A DNA stretch of 64,000 nucleotides from an uncultured Pelagibacteraceae bacterium (GCA_902588315.1 CACIOP010000007.1:1-64000), one strand, 5' to 3'. Counted from the stretch's first letter, positions 1-10,901 are shown. Translations and numbers: made by a program. The notes: generated by a model not told the origin, from the sequence alone.

Positions 1-1330
<1,330 letters not shown>

Positions 1331-1391
1331 TTTTTTAACCTATATAGAGTGTCTTTTAAAAAAATACACTTTTACTTTTAGCGACAAAATA

Positions 1392-2090
1392 TCATTTAAT
1401 AGCATAATTTATGATCGATAGAGCAGAAATTACAGCCGTTTCAGATCTCAAGATGTTTTCATTGATTTTAACAGACTGAACACTATTAAATTTGAGAATC
1501 TCTTCTCTCTCCTTCTCAGAAAAATCTCCTTCAGGCCCTATGATTACGCAAGTAGGTTTATTTGTTAACTTTGTAAGATCAATTTTTGTATTGGCAGTGT
1601 TGAGGTCAGTAAAGATTAAATCCATATCATTGCTTAGAAAGCTTTTTAATTTTTGAGGATCCGCAATTGATGGAACTGTTATTCTATTTGACTGTTCAGC
1701 TGCTTCTATGATTACTTTTTCTAATCTATCTTTATTTATTTTTCTAACAATCGTTCTTTCAAAGATGATTGGTAAAAACTTAGTTACACCTAGCTCTGTA
1801 GCTTTTTGGATCATAAAATTAAAGTAATTTGATTTGATTGGAGAGAAAGCCAGCCAGAGATCTTTAGTATTTTCTTTCTGTCTTAAATGTTTTGTAACAT
1901 TAAATTCAACTATGTTTTTTGTGATATTTAATATTTTCGCTTCCCATTCTCCACTAGTATTAAAAAGAGAAAAAACTTCTTTCTCTTTAAGTCTCATTAC
2001 TTTTGAAACATAGTGAGATTGAAATTTATCAAGTTTGTCAGTCAAATTAAGAGATAAACTTTTTGAATAAAATAATCTAATGTTACTCAT
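1392..2090 (-). CDS. rsmE: 16S rRNA (uracil1498-N3)-methyltransferase RsmE
   Basis: SPOUT-fold methyltransferase that methylates U1498 of 16S rRNA in the decoding region of the small ribosomal subunit, using S-adenosylmethionine. An N-terminal PUA-like part (about 1-70) is followed by the SPOUT domain. The knot motifs IIGPEGDFSEKE and the C-terminal LRSETAVISALS, both characteristic of RsmE, are present. Length 232 is typical. The ATG start lies only 16 bp from the divergent ATG of the HAD gene, so at least one of the two promoters must sit inside the other gene. Confidence 0.93.
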   Translation of the reverse strand: MSNIRLFYSKSLSLNLTDKLDKFQSHYVSKVMRLKEKEVFSLFNTSGEWEAKILNITKNIVEFNVTKHLRQKENTKDLWLAFSPIKSNYFNFMIQKATELGVTKFLPIIFERTIVRKINKDRLEKVIIEAAEQSNRITVPSIADPQKLKSFLSNDMDLIFTDLNTANTKIDLTKLTNKPTCVIIGPEGDFSEKEREEILKFNSVQSVKINENILRSETAVISALSIINYAIK

Positions 2091-2106
2091 ATTGATAAAT
2101 TAGTTT

Positions 2107-2769
2107 ATGAAAAATATTAAAGCAATAATTTTTGATGCTTACGGTACCTTATTTGATGTCAATTCAGCTGCTGAAAAATGTAAAGATAAAATCGGTGATA
2201 AGTGGGAAGGTTTCGCCAATTATTGGAGAACCACACAATTAGAATATACTTGGCTGAGAAGTTTAATGAAACGTCATAAAGATTTTTGGCAAGTGACAGA
2301 AGAAAGTTTAGATAAATCTATGAAAACTTATGAGATAGATTCCTCTATGAGAAATGAGTTATTAGATCTTTATAAAATTCTATCGACTTTTAAAGAAGTT
2401 CCTGAAGTTTTAAAATCATTAAAAAAAAACAATTTTAAACTTGCTATTCTTTCAAATGGTACACCTGCCCTTCTTAATGAATTGGTTAAGAGCAACAATT
2501 TAGAAAATATATTTGATGATATTTTTTCAATTGAGGAAGTTGGAGTTTATAAACCAGACTCTAAAGTTTACGATATTCCAGTCAAGAAATATCAAATTCA
2601 AAGAAATGAAATTACTTTTTTAAGCGCAAATACTTGGGATGTATCTGGTGGTGGAAATTATGGTTATAGTTCTATTTGGGTTAATAGAAATAGTAATACT
2701 TTTGACAATCTAGATTATTTACCAAAACATCAAATCGAGGACCTTAATAAGTTACTTGATATAATATAA
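2107..2769 (+). CDS. Haloacid dehalogenase type II-like HAD hydrolase
   Basis: HAD-superfamily enzyme resembling type II (S)-2-haloacid dehalogenases, which hydrolyse 2-haloalkanoates to 2-hydroxyacids. The nucleophile motif is FDAYGTLFDV (Asp10), motif II is LSNGTP, motif III has the Lys of GVYKPD, and the last motif is SANTWDVSGGG, close to the dehalogenase S-N-x-W-D pattern. There is a helical cap between motifs I and II. Family membership is strong, but the true substrate cannot be read from the sequence and related enzymes act as phosphatases. It is followed at 20 bp by a pirin gene on the same strand. Confidence 0.85.
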   Translation: MKNIKAIIFDAYGTLFDVNSAAEKCKDKIGDKWEGFANYWRTTQLEYTWLRSLMKRHKDFWQVTEESLDKSMKTYEIDSSMRNELLDLYKILSTFKEVPEVLKSLKKNNFKLAILSNGTPALLNELVKSNNLENIFDDIFSIEEVGVYKPDSKVYDIPVKKYQIQRNEITFLSANTWDVSGGGNYGYSSIWVNRNSNTFDNLDYLPKHQIEDLNKLLDII

Positions 2770-2789
2770 AAAATTCTTATGTACGAATT

Positions 2790-3626
2790 ATGAAAAATAT
2801 TGATGTAAGTAAAATTATTGATCCTATTCTAGCTTCTGACGGTGCTGGAGTAAAATTAAAAAGAAGCATTGGTGTTGAGCCAAATTATTTTGATCCCTTT
2901 TTAATGCTGGATGAATTTGGATCTGAAAATAGCGAAGATTACATCGCAGGTTTTCCACCTCACCCACATCGAGGAATTGAGACAGTTACTTATATGTTGG
3001 CTGGAGATTTTGAGCACAAAGACAGTACTGGTGGTGAAGGTAGAATGACTGCAGGAGATGTTCAATGGATGAAAACAGGAAGTGGGATTATTCATTCTGA
3101 AATGCCTGCAATGAAAGAAGGTAAACTCCATGGTTTTCAATTATGGATTAATATGCCAGCTAAATTAAAGATGAGTAAGCCAGAATATATTTATATTGAT
3201 GCAGATAAAATGAATGTTCATAAAGATGATGATAAGCAGGTAAAAGTAATAGCTGGAAAATTTGAAAAAGCCGAAGGACCAGTAAAAGGTCATAACGTTG
3301 AGCCAGTTTATTTTGATGTTGAACTAAATAAGGATAAAGAGTTCAATTTTAAATTACCATCTACTCACAATACTTTTATTTATTTGATTAATGGTGAAAT
3401 AGAAATTGGTAGCGAGAAACATGACGATGTTAAGGATAGTACTTTGATATTACTATCAAAAGGTGAAGGGCTAAAAGTGAAAGCAAAAACAAATGCTAAA
3501 TTCTTAGTGGTTTCAGGTAAGCCAATTAATGAGGAAATAGCTAGAGGTGGTCCTTTTGTAATGAATACAAAAGCAGAGATCTTGCAAGCAGTTCAAGATT
3601 ATCATAATGGTACATTTGTAAAATAA
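2790..3626 (+). CDS. Pirin family protein (bicupin)
   Basis: Bicupin protein of the pirin family. The N-terminal cupin contains FPPHPHRGIETVTYML and GSGIIHSEMP, the His-rich metal-binding strands of pirins, and a second cupin-like domain fills about residues 170-260. Characterised pirins include iron-binding quercetin dioxygenases and redox sensors, so the substrate remains open. Length (278) is normal. The next gene, a quinone oxidoreductase, starts three bases after the stop, which suggests a HAD-pirin-qor operon, possibly for handling reactive or electrophilic small molecules. That role is inference. Confidence 0.9.
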   Translation: MKNIDVSKIIDPILASDGAGVKLKRSIGVEPNYFDPFLMLDEFGSENSEDYIAGFPPHPHRGIETVTYMLAGDFEHKDSTGGEGRMTAGDVQWMKTGSGIIHSEMPAMKEGKLHGFQLWINMPAKLKMSKPEYIYIDADKMNVHKDDDKQVKVIAGKFEKAEGPVKGHNVEPVYFDVELNKDKEFNFKLPSTHNTFIYLINGEIEIGSEKHDDVKDSTLILLSKGEGLKVKAKTNAKFLVVSGKPINEEIARGGPFVMNTKAEILQAVQDYHNGTFVK

Positions 3627-3629
3627 ATT

Positions 3630-4604
3630 ATGAAAGCTGTAGAAATTAATAAAACTGGTGGACCTGAAGTTTTAGAAGTAAAGGATATATCTTTAGATAA
3701 ACCTGGTCCTGATCAAGTAACCATCGAACAAAAAGCAATTGGCCTCAACTACATTGATACTTACCATAGATCAGGTCTCTACCCTTTAAAACTACCAATT
3801 GGTTTGGGTTTAGAAGGCGCTGGAGTTATTACTGATGTTGGGGATAACGTAAAAGACTTTAAAGTTAATGATAAAATTTCTTATGCAGGTATACCTTTGG
3901 GTTCATACTGTTCACACAGAAACTATCCAACTAAAAATTTAGTCAAAGTACCAGATGGTATTGATCTGGAAATAGCAGCAACTTTAATGACAAAAGGATT
4001 AACAACTTTTTATCTTTTACATAAAACTTATCCAGTTAAATCAGGAGAAACAATTTTATTTCATGCAGCAGCTGGTGGTGTTGGTCAAATTTTTGGACAG
4101 TGGGCAAAAAGTTTAGGTTGTACTGTTATAGGTACAGTTGGTTCAGATGAGAAAGTAAATATAGCAAAAGAAAATGGTTACGATCATGTAATTAATTACA
4201 ATAAAGAAGATTTTGCAAAAAAAGTTTTAGAAATTACTAATGGTAAGGGCGTTCCAGTTGTTTATGATGGTGTAGGTAAAGATACATTAGATGGTTCAAT
4301 TGAATGCTTGGCATTAAGAGGAATGATGGTTTCATTTGGAAATGCATCTGGACCATTATCAGATATTAATGTACCAAAAGTTATTCAACCAAAAGGTCTA
4401 TATCTTGTGAGACCATCTATGCAACAGTATCTTTCAACAAGAGAAGAATTAGATGAAGCATCAAAAACAATGTTTGAAAAAATTAGCTCTGGCAAAGTTA
4501 AAATTAAAATTTTTAAAAAGTATAAATTAGAAGAGGTCATTCAAGCTCATAAAGATCTTGAAGGAAGAAAAATTTTAGGCCCAGCTGTAATAGTTCCTAA
4601 TTAA
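3630..4604 (+). CDS. qor: NADPH:quinone oxidoreductase, zeta-crystallin type
   Basis: Medium-chain dehydrogenase/reductase without catalytic zinc, of the quinone oxidoreductase (QOR) branch. It opens with a GroES-like domain (about 1-130; LGLEGAGVITDVG, GLNYIDTYHRSG) and continues with a Rossmann domain carrying the NADPH loop AAAGGVGQIFGQWAK. QORs make one-electron reductions of quinones using NADPH in the cytosol. Length 324 matches the family. Its last 8 bases overlap the 3' end of the convergent DUF2721 gene. The exact quinone or enone substrate is unknown. Confidence 0.9.
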   Translation: MKAVEINKTGGPEVLEVKDISLDKPGPDQVTIEQKAIGLNYIDTYHRSGLYPLKLPIGLGLEGAGVITDVGDNVKDFKVNDKISYAGIPLGSYCSHRNYPTKNLVKVPDGIDLEIAATLMTKGLTTFYLLHKTYPVKSGETILFHAAAGGVGQIFGQWAKSLGCTVIGTVGSDEKVNIAKENGYDHVINYNKEDFAKKVLEITNGKGVPVVYDGVGKDTLDGSIECLALRGMMVSFGNASGPLSDINVPKVIQPKGLYLVRPSMQQYLSTREELDEASKTMFEKISSGKVKIKIFKKYKLEEVIQAHKDLEGRKILGPAVIVPN

Positions 4605-5010
4605 CATCAACATCCATATCTGACATATGGAGTTTAAGTGCATTTGTTGAAATTTGAATTTCTCTGATAAAAAAAATAATAGATATAATCATAGATAAAC
4701 AACATGATCCAAAAATTACTCTAGCTAAAAAAACCTCATCTAAATAAAGAGCAAACACAGTCAACATATTAAAAAGAAAGCCAAAAGCTGCAAATAATAT
4801 TGTCCATCTCAATAGTGTTATTCTACCACTCAAATTGATAAACTGTTTTTTCCACTCAGGTGGTATATGTTTTTCATAAACATGCTCATCATGGAGTTGT
4901 CGAATTAGGATACTCAATGAGTGAAATCTATTACTATAAACACCCATTAACAAAGGAATTGCTGGAAACATAAGTGCTGTAACTGTGTAATCTATATTCA
5001 TACGAATCAA
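4597..5010 (-). CDS. DUF2721 family membrane protein
   Basis: A 137-residue protein of unknown function matching the DUF2721 pattern: an N-terminal helix (TVTALMFPAIPLLMGVYSNRF), a hydrophilic stretch with RQLHDEH, then two membrane helices (about 70-90 and 97-115). It is transcribed divergently from ubiA (43 bp apart) and overlaps the end of qor antiparallel by 8 bp. No catalytic motif is visible. The second Met (MNIDYTV) could be the real start. Confidence 0.75.
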   Translation of the reverse strand: MIRMNIDYTVTALMFPAIPLLMGVYSNRFHSLSILIRQLHDEHVYEKHIPPEWKKQFINLSGRITLLRWTILFAAFGFLFNMLTVFALYLDEVFLARVIFGSCCLSMIISIIFFIREIQISTNALKLHMSDMDVDVN

Positions 5011-5053
5011 TTTGATTATGAAACTAGCCTTTGTTATTTACAAGTAAATTATT

Positions 5054-5920
5054 ATGAACCATTTAAAACTTTTCATAAAATTAACTAGATTAAATAAACC
5101 AATTGGTTACATGCTATTATTTTGGCCATGTGCTTGGGGGTTAACTTTAGCCTATAACTTTAATGAAAAATTAAATAATTATTTTTTTTACCTTATTTTA
5201 TTTTTTTTAGGTTCTGTGTTGATGAGATCAGCTGGCTGTATAGTAAATGATATCTTCGATAAAGACTTTGACTCAAAAGTTGTTCGAACTAAGAACCGTC
5301 CTATTGCATCTGGTAAAATTTCAGTTAGACAGGCATTTTTTTATGCTTTATTTTTGTGCTTATTAGCTTTACTTGTTTTATTAAACTTTAACTCGCTTAC
5401 TATAATTCTTGCACTTGGGTCAATGCCATTGGCCTTTTCATACCCTCTAATGAAAAGATTTACTTACTGGCCACAATTATTTTTAGGAATTACATTTAAC
5501 TATGGTTTGATACTTGGATGGACTGCAGTTAAAGGACAAATCGATCTAATGCCATTGATATTCTATCTAGGGGCCATATTTTGGACACTGGGATATGATA
5601 CGATTTATGGATTTCAAGATATTAAAGATGATGAAATAATAGGTTTAAAATCAACATCAATAAAATTTAAAGGTAAAGAAAAAAAATTTTTACTTACATG
5701 TTATACACTTTTAATTTTTTTTTTTGTAGTTGGAGGATATCAAATGAATTTTGAACTTATTTATTTCTTATTGATAGTTATACCTCTTAGTCATTTATTC
5801 TTTTATCAAATTAAAACTTTAAAATTAAATGATCCAACAAGTTGCCTTAGAGTATTTAAAAGTAATAATTTTTTTGGATTAATAATTTTTATGAATATTT
5901 TAATTGTCAAAATATTGTAA
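5054..5920 (+). CDS. ubiA: 4-hydroxybenzoate polyprenyltransferase UbiA
   Basis: Integral membrane prenyltransferase that attaches the polyprenyl tail to 4-hydroxybenzoate in ubiquinone synthesis. Both Asp-rich motifs are visible: NDIFDKDFD at residues 65-73, and DTIYGFQDIKDD in the second half. They bind Mg2+ and the prenyl diphosphate. It begins with TRLNKPIGYMLLFWP, typical of UbiA, and has about 8-9 predicted membrane helices. Its TAA stop overlaps the ATG of msbA by one base, so it is translationally linked with the lipid A operon that follows. Confidence 0.95.
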   Translation: MNHLKLFIKLTRLNKPIGYMLLFWPCAWGLTLAYNFNEKLNNYFFYLILFFLGSVLMRSAGCIVNDIFDKDFDSKVVRTKNRPIASGKISVRQAFFYALFLCLLALLVLLNFNSLTIILALGSMPLAFSYPLMKRFTYWPQLFLGITFNYGLILGWTAVKGQIDLMPLIFYLGAIFWTLGYDTIYGFQDIKDDEIIGLKSTSIKFKGKEKKFLLTCYTLLIFFFVVGGYQMNFELIYFLLIVIPLSHLFFYQIKTLKLNDPTSCLRVFKSNNFFGLIIFMNILIVKIL

Positions 5921-7656
5921 TGAATAAAAAAGATATTTATAAAAGATTATATAAAGATTATTCAAAAAAATATTTGAATAAAATTATATTATCTGGTTTT
6001 TTTTCAATTTTAGTCGCTGGAAGTACTTCGGCTATTGCATGGTTGTTGGACCCTGCAATAAAAAAACTTTTTTTAGAAAAAGATCAGTCCCTAATAATAA
6101 TTATTCCTATATTAATTATTATTGCGTTTGCTACAAAAGGTTTGTCTTTATACCTAGCTAAAGCAACCATGATTAGTGTTGGAGAAGAAATAAAGAAAAA
6201 ACTTCAAATTCACATGGTAAGATCATTAATAAAAACTGACACTCAAATTATAGATAAAAAACATTCAGGCAAATTTATTTCAAATATTACATTTGACGTC
6301 ACTCAAATAACAAATTTACTTAGTCATGCAATATTAATTCTTTTTAAAGATACATTAACCTTAATAGGTCTTTTAATTGTAATGTTTTCTCAAAATTGGA
6401 AATTATCTCTTATATCAATTATTATGATACCTTTAGCAAGTATTTCAGCAAGAACTCTTGGTAAAAGAGTAGGAAAAGTTGCGACAGAGGCACAAGAAAA
6501 GTCAGGATTGTTAACCACTTATTTGGTTGAATTATTTAAAAATCATAAATTAATCAAAATTTTTCAAAGAGAAAATTTTGAGGATTTAAGAGCCGATAAA
6601 TTCTTAACTGATTTAAAAGATAAAAACAAAAAAATACAAACTGTATTTGTTAGAATGTCACCTATAATGGAAACACTTACCGGTATTATGATTGCTATTT
6701 TAATTTATTACTCCGGAAAACTTATTAGCAATGGAGAAATTGGAATTAATAATTTTTTCTCATTCTTGGCTGCAATGATGTTGGCCTACCAACCTGTGAG
6801 ATCTTTATCAACTCTAAATATGGTACTTAATCAAGGTTTATCTGCTGCTTCAAGAATTTTGCCAATCATAGATCAAAAACATGAAATTAAAAATAAAGAA
6901 AATGCTAAAACGTTATCTATAAATAAGGCAGAAATTAATTTCAAAAATTTAAACTTTTCATACAACATTGATGATAAAAAAACTTTAACATCTATTGACT
7001 TGAATTTTAATGGTGGAGAGATGACCTCTCTAGTTGGTCACAGTGGTTCAGGTAAATCTACAATATTAAATTTAATCCCTAGAATTTATGATCCTCAATC
7101 TGGAGATATTACAATTGACAATCAATCTATATATAACTGTACACTGGACTCTCTTAGAGACAAAATATCAATGGTAAGTCAAGAAACCACTTTATTTGAC
7201 GATACAATAAAAAATAATATTAAATACGCAAAAGAAAACTCTTCTGATGAAGAGGTATATGCAGCAGCAAGGTTATCCTTTTGTGAAGAATTCATTAATA
7301 ATCTGCCGAATAAATTTGATACAATCATAGGTGAAAATGGTGTGAGACTATCTGGTGGAGAAAAACAAAGACTTTCGATAGCTAGAGCTATGATGAAGAA
7401 TAGTCCAATTATTTTACTTGATGAAGCTACTTCCTCGCTAGATTCCGAAACAGAAGCTAAAATTCAAGAAGCTTTAAAAATTCTAACAAAAGATAAGACA
7501 ACAATCGTGATTGCACACAGATTATCAACAATTTTAAATTCAAATAATATTTACCTTATCGACTCTGGTCAGGTTATAGAAAGTGGAAAACACGAAGATT
7601 TAATCTCAAAATCTAAATTATATAAAAGTTTTTATGAAAAACAAATACAGAAATAA
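5920..7656 (+). CDS. msbA: Lipid A export ABC transporter (ATP-binding/permease)
   Basis: Half-transporter with a membrane domain (six helices, about 1-320) fused to an ATPase domain. Walker A is GHSGSGKST, the signature is LSGGEKQRLSIARAM, and Walker B is PIILLDEATSSLD. MsbA flips lipid A-core across the inner membrane. The assignment rests on the fold plus position immediately before waaA, lpxK and an lpxL-like gene. On sequence alone it could be another exporter of the same family, but the neighbourhood makes MsbA most likely. Confidence 0.93.
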   Translation: MNKKDIYKRLYKDYSKKYLNKIILSGFFSILVAGSTSAIAWLLDPAIKKLFLEKDQSLIIIIPILIIIAFATKGLSLYLAKATMISVGEEIKKKLQIHMVRSLIKTDTQIIDKKHSGKFISNITFDVTQITNLLSHAILILFKDTLTLIGLLIVMFSQNWKLSLISIIMIPLASISARTLGKRVGKVATEAQEKSGLLTTYLVELFKNHKLIKIFQRENFEDLRADKFLTDLKDKNKKIQTVFVRMSPIMETLTGIMIAILIYYSGKLISNGEIGINNFFSFLAAMMLAYQPVRSLSTLNMVLNQGLSAASRILPIIDQKHEIKNKENAKTLSINKAEINFKNLNFSYNIDDKKTLTSIDLNFNGGEMTSLVGHSGSGKSTILNLIPRIYDPQSGDITIDNQSIYNCTLDSLRDKISMVSQETTLFDDTIKNNIKYAKENSSDEEVYAAARLSFCEEFINNLPNKFDTIIGENGVRLSGGEKQRLSIARAMMKNSPIILLDEATSSLDSETEAKIQEALKILTKDKTTIVIAHRLSTILNSNNIYLIDSGQVIESGKHEDLISKSKLYKSFYEKQIQK

Positions 7657-7658
7657 AT

Positions 7659-8909
7659 ATGTTTTATTTTTATCAATTAATTATCTCTCTACTTATTATA
7701 GTATCTCCGCTAGTAATCATCAGTAGAATTTTAAAAAACAAGGAAGACAAAAAAAGATTTTTAGAAAAATTTAGTTTTCCATCAAAAAAAAGAGCAAAAG
7801 GAAATATAATTTGGTTTCATGGTGCAAGTGTGGGGGAAATTTTAAGTATAATACCTCTGATTAAGTATTATGAAAAAAATAAATCTATAAGACAGATACT
7901 TATAACATCAAGCACTTTAAGTTCTTCAAAAATTTTAAAAAAATTTAATTTCAAAAAAACAGTTCACCAATTTTATCCAATAGATCATTATATTTTTGTA
8001 AAAAAATTTTTAAAACACTGGAGACCAAACGTAGCTATATTTATTGAATCTGAAATATGGCCTTGTATGTTTAAAAAAATAAAAAAATTTAATATTCCAC
8101 TAATTTTAATTAACGCAAGGCTTACTAAAAAAACTTATAACAATTGGATGAAAATCCCAATTTTCTCTAAATCAATTTTTGGAAAAATTAACATTGCTTA
8201 TCCACAAAACCTAGAAACAAAAAATTTTTTAAAAAAATTAAAATTAAAAAAAATACAAAGTCTTGGAAATTTAAAGTTTATTGAGAATAAGGATGAAAAT
8301 TTAAATCAAACAAAAATTAATCTAAAACCTAATTTCAAAGGAAAAAGTGTTTGGGTTGCATCCAGTACTCATAAAGAGGAAGAATTATTTTGTGCTAGAG
8401 CACATTTGAAATTAAAAAAAAAGATAAAAAATTTAATCACAATAATAATACCAAGACATATACATAGAGTGGGTGATATTATTAAAGATATTAATAATCT
8501 AAACTTAAAAGTAGTTTTACACAGTTCTAAAAATATAAATTTAAAAAATACTGATATTTATATAGTAGATAGTTTTGGTGAAACAAAAAAGTTTCATAAA
8601 ATTAGCTCTACAGTTTTTTTAGGTGGATCTATTATAAAAAGAGGTGGTCAAAACCCATTGGAGGCTGCAAGGTTTGGTGCTAGAATATTACATGGTCCTA
8701 ATACAGACAACTTTAAAGATATTTATAAACTCTTAAAATCATATAAGATTTCAAAAAAAATTCACACATATGAAAATCTTGCTTCATCAATAATATTTAA
8801 AAAAAATAGAATCTTAGGAAAAAAAATTAAAAAAATTGGAGATAAAATTTTAAAAAAAACTATAAATGAGTTAGATCAAATAATTAATAATGAAATTAAA
8901 AAAGCCTAA
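7659..8909 (+). CDS. waaA: 3-deoxy-D-manno-octulosonate (Kdo) transferase
   Basis: GT30 glycosyltransferase that adds Kdo residues to lipid IVA at the cytosolic face of the inner membrane. An N-terminal membrane anchor (about 4-24) precedes IWFHGASVGEILS, the conserved WaaA segment with the catalytic Glu, then FIESEIWPCMF and, in the C-terminal domain, FLGGSIIKRGGQNPLEAAR, which is diagnostic. Length 416 is typical. The gene starts two bases after msbA and its last 20 bases overlap lpxK. The middle is unusually Lys-rich, in keeping with local AT bias. Confidence 0.95.
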   Translation: MFYFYQLIISLLIIVSPLVIISRILKNKEDKKRFLEKFSFPSKKRAKGNIIWFHGASVGEILSIIPLIKYYEKNKSIRQILITSSTLSSSKILKKFNFKKTVHQFYPIDHYIFVKKFLKHWRPNVAIFIESEIWPCMFKKIKKFNIPLILINARLTKKTYNNWMKIPIFSKSIFGKINIAYPQNLETKNFLKKLKLKKIQSLGNLKFIENKDENLNQTKINLKPNFKGKSVWVASSTHKEEELFCARAHLKLKKKIKNLITIIIPRHIHRVGDIIKDINNLNLKVVLHSSKNINLKNTDIYIVDSFGETKKFHKISSTVFLGGSIIKRGGQNPLEAARFGARILHGPNTDNFKDIYKLLKSYKISKKIHTYENLASSIIFKKNRILGKKIKKIGDKILKKTINELDQIINNEIKKA

Positions 8910-9816
8910 TTTTTGGGATTACAAATACCCAAATATTACAGCATACCTATTATTACCTTTAGCTTTTATAATTTCTAAAATTAGTTCCTTCAGATTAAAA
9001 GTAGTCAAGAAAGAAATTAAAATAAAAACAATTTGTGTTGGTAATTTTTATTTGGGTGGTACAGGCAAAACTTCCTTAAGTATCGAAATTAATAAAATTT
9101 TAAATGAAAGAAAAATAAAATCTTGTTTTGTTAAGAAATTTTATAAAAATCAAAATGATGAACAGGAGTTATTAAAAAATAACGGTAAACTTTTTTTGTC
9201 TTTAAATAGAAAAAAAGCGTTAAAAGATGCAGAAAAACAAAATTATGAAATTGCAATTCTAGATGATGGTCTTCAAGATAAAACAATTAATTATGATGTA
9301 AGTTTTGTGTGTTTCAATAATATTAATTGGATAGGAAATGGATTGACTATACCTGCGGGCCCACTAAGAGAAAGTATTAATAACTTAAAAAATTACAAAA
9401 ATGTCTTCTTAAATGGTAATCTTGAAAATTTAGAAAATATAAAAAATCAAATTTTCAAAATTAATTCTGAAATTAATGTACACTTGGGTAAGTATGAAGC
9501 TAAAAATATTAATGAATTTAAAAAAAATGAGAATTATCTACTATTTTCTGGAATCGGAAATCATCAAACCTTTGTTTCAATGATCAAAAATTATGGGCTT
9601 AAAGTATTAAAAGATTTAGAATTTCCTGATCATTATAATTACAGAACTAAAGACATCGATAAAATTTTGTCTTATGCAGATGATTTGAAGTGTAAAGTTA
9701 TTACAACAGAAAAAGATTTTTTAAGGTTAAAAAATAAAAATTTAAATAATATTAATTACATTAAATCTGAATTAAAAATAATCGACAAAGAAAAACTTAT
9801 TAAAGCAATTATTTAG
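8890..9816 (+). CDS. lpxK: Tetraacyldisaccharide 4'-kinase LpxK
   Basis: Phosphorylates the 4' position of the lipid A disaccharide to give lipid IVA. The P-loop is CVGNFYLGGTGKTSLS (unusually N-terminal, as in LpxK), followed by ILDDGLQDKTINYD and IPAGPLRE, which match LpxK active-site segments. The C-terminal domain holds FPDHYNY and TTEKDFLRL, also family hallmarks. At 308 residues it is slightly shorter than E. coli LpxK. The start overlaps the waaA 3' end by 20 bp, implying translational coupling. Confidence 0.95.
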   Translation: MKLKKPNFWDYKYPNITAYLLLPLAFIISKISSFRLKVVKKEIKIKTICVGNFYLGGTGKTSLSIEINKILNERKIKSCFVKKFYKNQNDEQELLKNNGKLFLSLNRKKALKDAEKQNYEIAILDDGLQDKTINYDVSFVCFNNINWIGNGLTIPAGPLRESINNLKNYKNVFLNGNLENLENIKNQIFKINSEINVHLGKYEAKNINEFKKNENYLLFSGIGNHQTFVSMIKNYGLKVLKDLEFPDHYNYRTKDIDKILSYADDLKCKVITTEKDFLRLKNKNLNNINYIKSELKIIDKEKLIKAII

Positions 9817-9819
9817 AAA

Positions 9820-10680
9820 ATGAAAAACATAACTTATTTTTTTCAATTTTTATTTACAATGATAAGTTTTTTAATTTTTAAAATTCTGGGTGCTAATATA
9901 TCATCAAAGTTAAGTGGAAAATTATTTGAAATAATTGGACCATATTTTAGATCAAAAGAAATAATTCACTCAAATATTAAAAGGGCATTTCCTGATATAA
10001 GTTTAAATGATCTTCAAAAAATGACAAATTCTATGTGGAATAATTATGGTAGAATTTTTGCAGAATATATATTTATTAAGAATTATAGATTTGGCAATCT
10101 TTCGTCGTTTATTGATATTGATGGTGAAGAAATTCTTGATGATATCAAATTAACAAATAAGCAAGTTATATTTATTTCTGGTCATTTAAGTAATTTTGAA
10201 CTGATGGCAATGTATTTAGAAAAATCCGGCATAAAATTGTCTGCAATTTATCGTCCATTAAATAACTTTTTTTTAAATAAATTTATTGAAAGGATTAGGG
10301 TAAATTATATTTGTAAACATCAAATCAAAAAAGGTATTGGAGGTTTAAAAAAATTAATAAATTTAAAAAAAAAAAATTTTTCAACAGCACTAATGATTGA
10401 TCAAAGAGTATCTGAGGGAGTATTATCTAATTTTTTTAACGAGAAAGCTTTAACAACTACCATACCCGCTCAATTAGTTAAAAAATTTAATATACCAATT
10501 GTGCCTGTATATATTGAAAGAGTAGAAAATATTCGTTTTAAAATTACTATATCTGAACCAATTGAATTTTCAAAAAATACCCCGATAGAAAAGATAACTG
10601 ATGAATTAAATCTTGTTCTTGAAAAAATGATTCTTAAAAAACCAGATCAGTGGATATGGTCTCATAATCGTTGGAAATAA
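9820..10680 (+). CDS. lpxL: Lipid A biosynthesis acyltransferase (LpxL/HtrB-like)
   Basis: Lysophospholipid acyltransferase-superfamily membrane enzyme that adds secondary acyl chains to the lipid A precursor. An N-terminal hydrophobic anchor precedes the catalytic H-x4-E motif in GHLSNFELMA. MIDQRVSEG and PVYIERVEN also match the family, and the C-terminal WIWSHNRWK is characteristic of LpxL/LpxM proteins. It is the last gene of the ubiA-msbA-waaA-lpxK run, three bases after lpxK. Whether it transfers laurate or another chain cannot be told. Confidence 0.9.
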   Translation: MKNITYFFQFLFTMISFLIFKILGANISSKLSGKLFEIIGPYFRSKEIIHSNIKRAFPDISLNDLQKMTNSMWNNYGRIFAEYIFIKNYRFGNLSSFIDIDGEEILDDIKLTNKQVIFISGHLSNFELMAMYLEKSGIKLSAIYRPLNNFFLNKFIERIRVNYICKHQIKKGIGGLKKLINLKKKNFSTALMIDQRVSEGVLSNFFNEKALTTTIPAQLVKKFNIPIVPVYIERVENIRFKITISEPIEFSKNTPIEKITDELNLVLEKMILKKPDQWIWSHNRWK

Positions 10681-10683
10681 ATT

Positions 10684-10878
10684 TTATTTTTTATCTAATT
10701 GCTCTTTTTTTATATAAGCTTCTTTAAATGAAAAATATGCTTCTTGTAAGTCAACGTTCCAGTATGTTAGGTTTTCAAGGCTAATTTTTTTTCCTGAAAT
10801 AGCACACACAACATGATCTCCGTTTTCAATAATCTGAAAATTATTTGGTAAATATTTTATTTTTGCTAATTTTTTCAT
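10684..10878 (-). CDS. DUF2093 family small protein
   Basis: A 64-residue protein matching the alphaproteobacterial DUF2093 family: AKIKYLPNNFQIIENGDHVVCAISGKKISLENLTYWNVDLQEAY. Function is unknown. It is soluble with no signal peptide. It sits tail-to-tail with the lpxL-like gene (three bases apart) and is divergent from purD. In other alphaproteobacteria DUF2093 is, as far as I recall, also found beside lpxK, which supports a real gene here. Confidence 0.8.
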   Translation of the reverse strand: MKKLAKIKYLPNNFQIIENGDHVVCAISGKKISLENLTYWNVDLQEAYFSFKEAYIKKEQLDKK

Positions 10879-10901
10879 TATTTATAGTTTATATAGTTTA
10901 T

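Noticed and set aside
1331-1391. AGTGT/ACACT inverted repeat before coxB
   Set aside because: Five-base arms with a long loop in AT-rich sequence; too weak for an operator or terminator call.
10845-10901. Longer N-terminus of purD in the ORF track
   Set aside because: It begins at TTG, adds 19 hydrophobic residues and overlaps the divergent DUF2093 start; the ATG at 10902 gives the canonical MKVGIIGSGGREHA.
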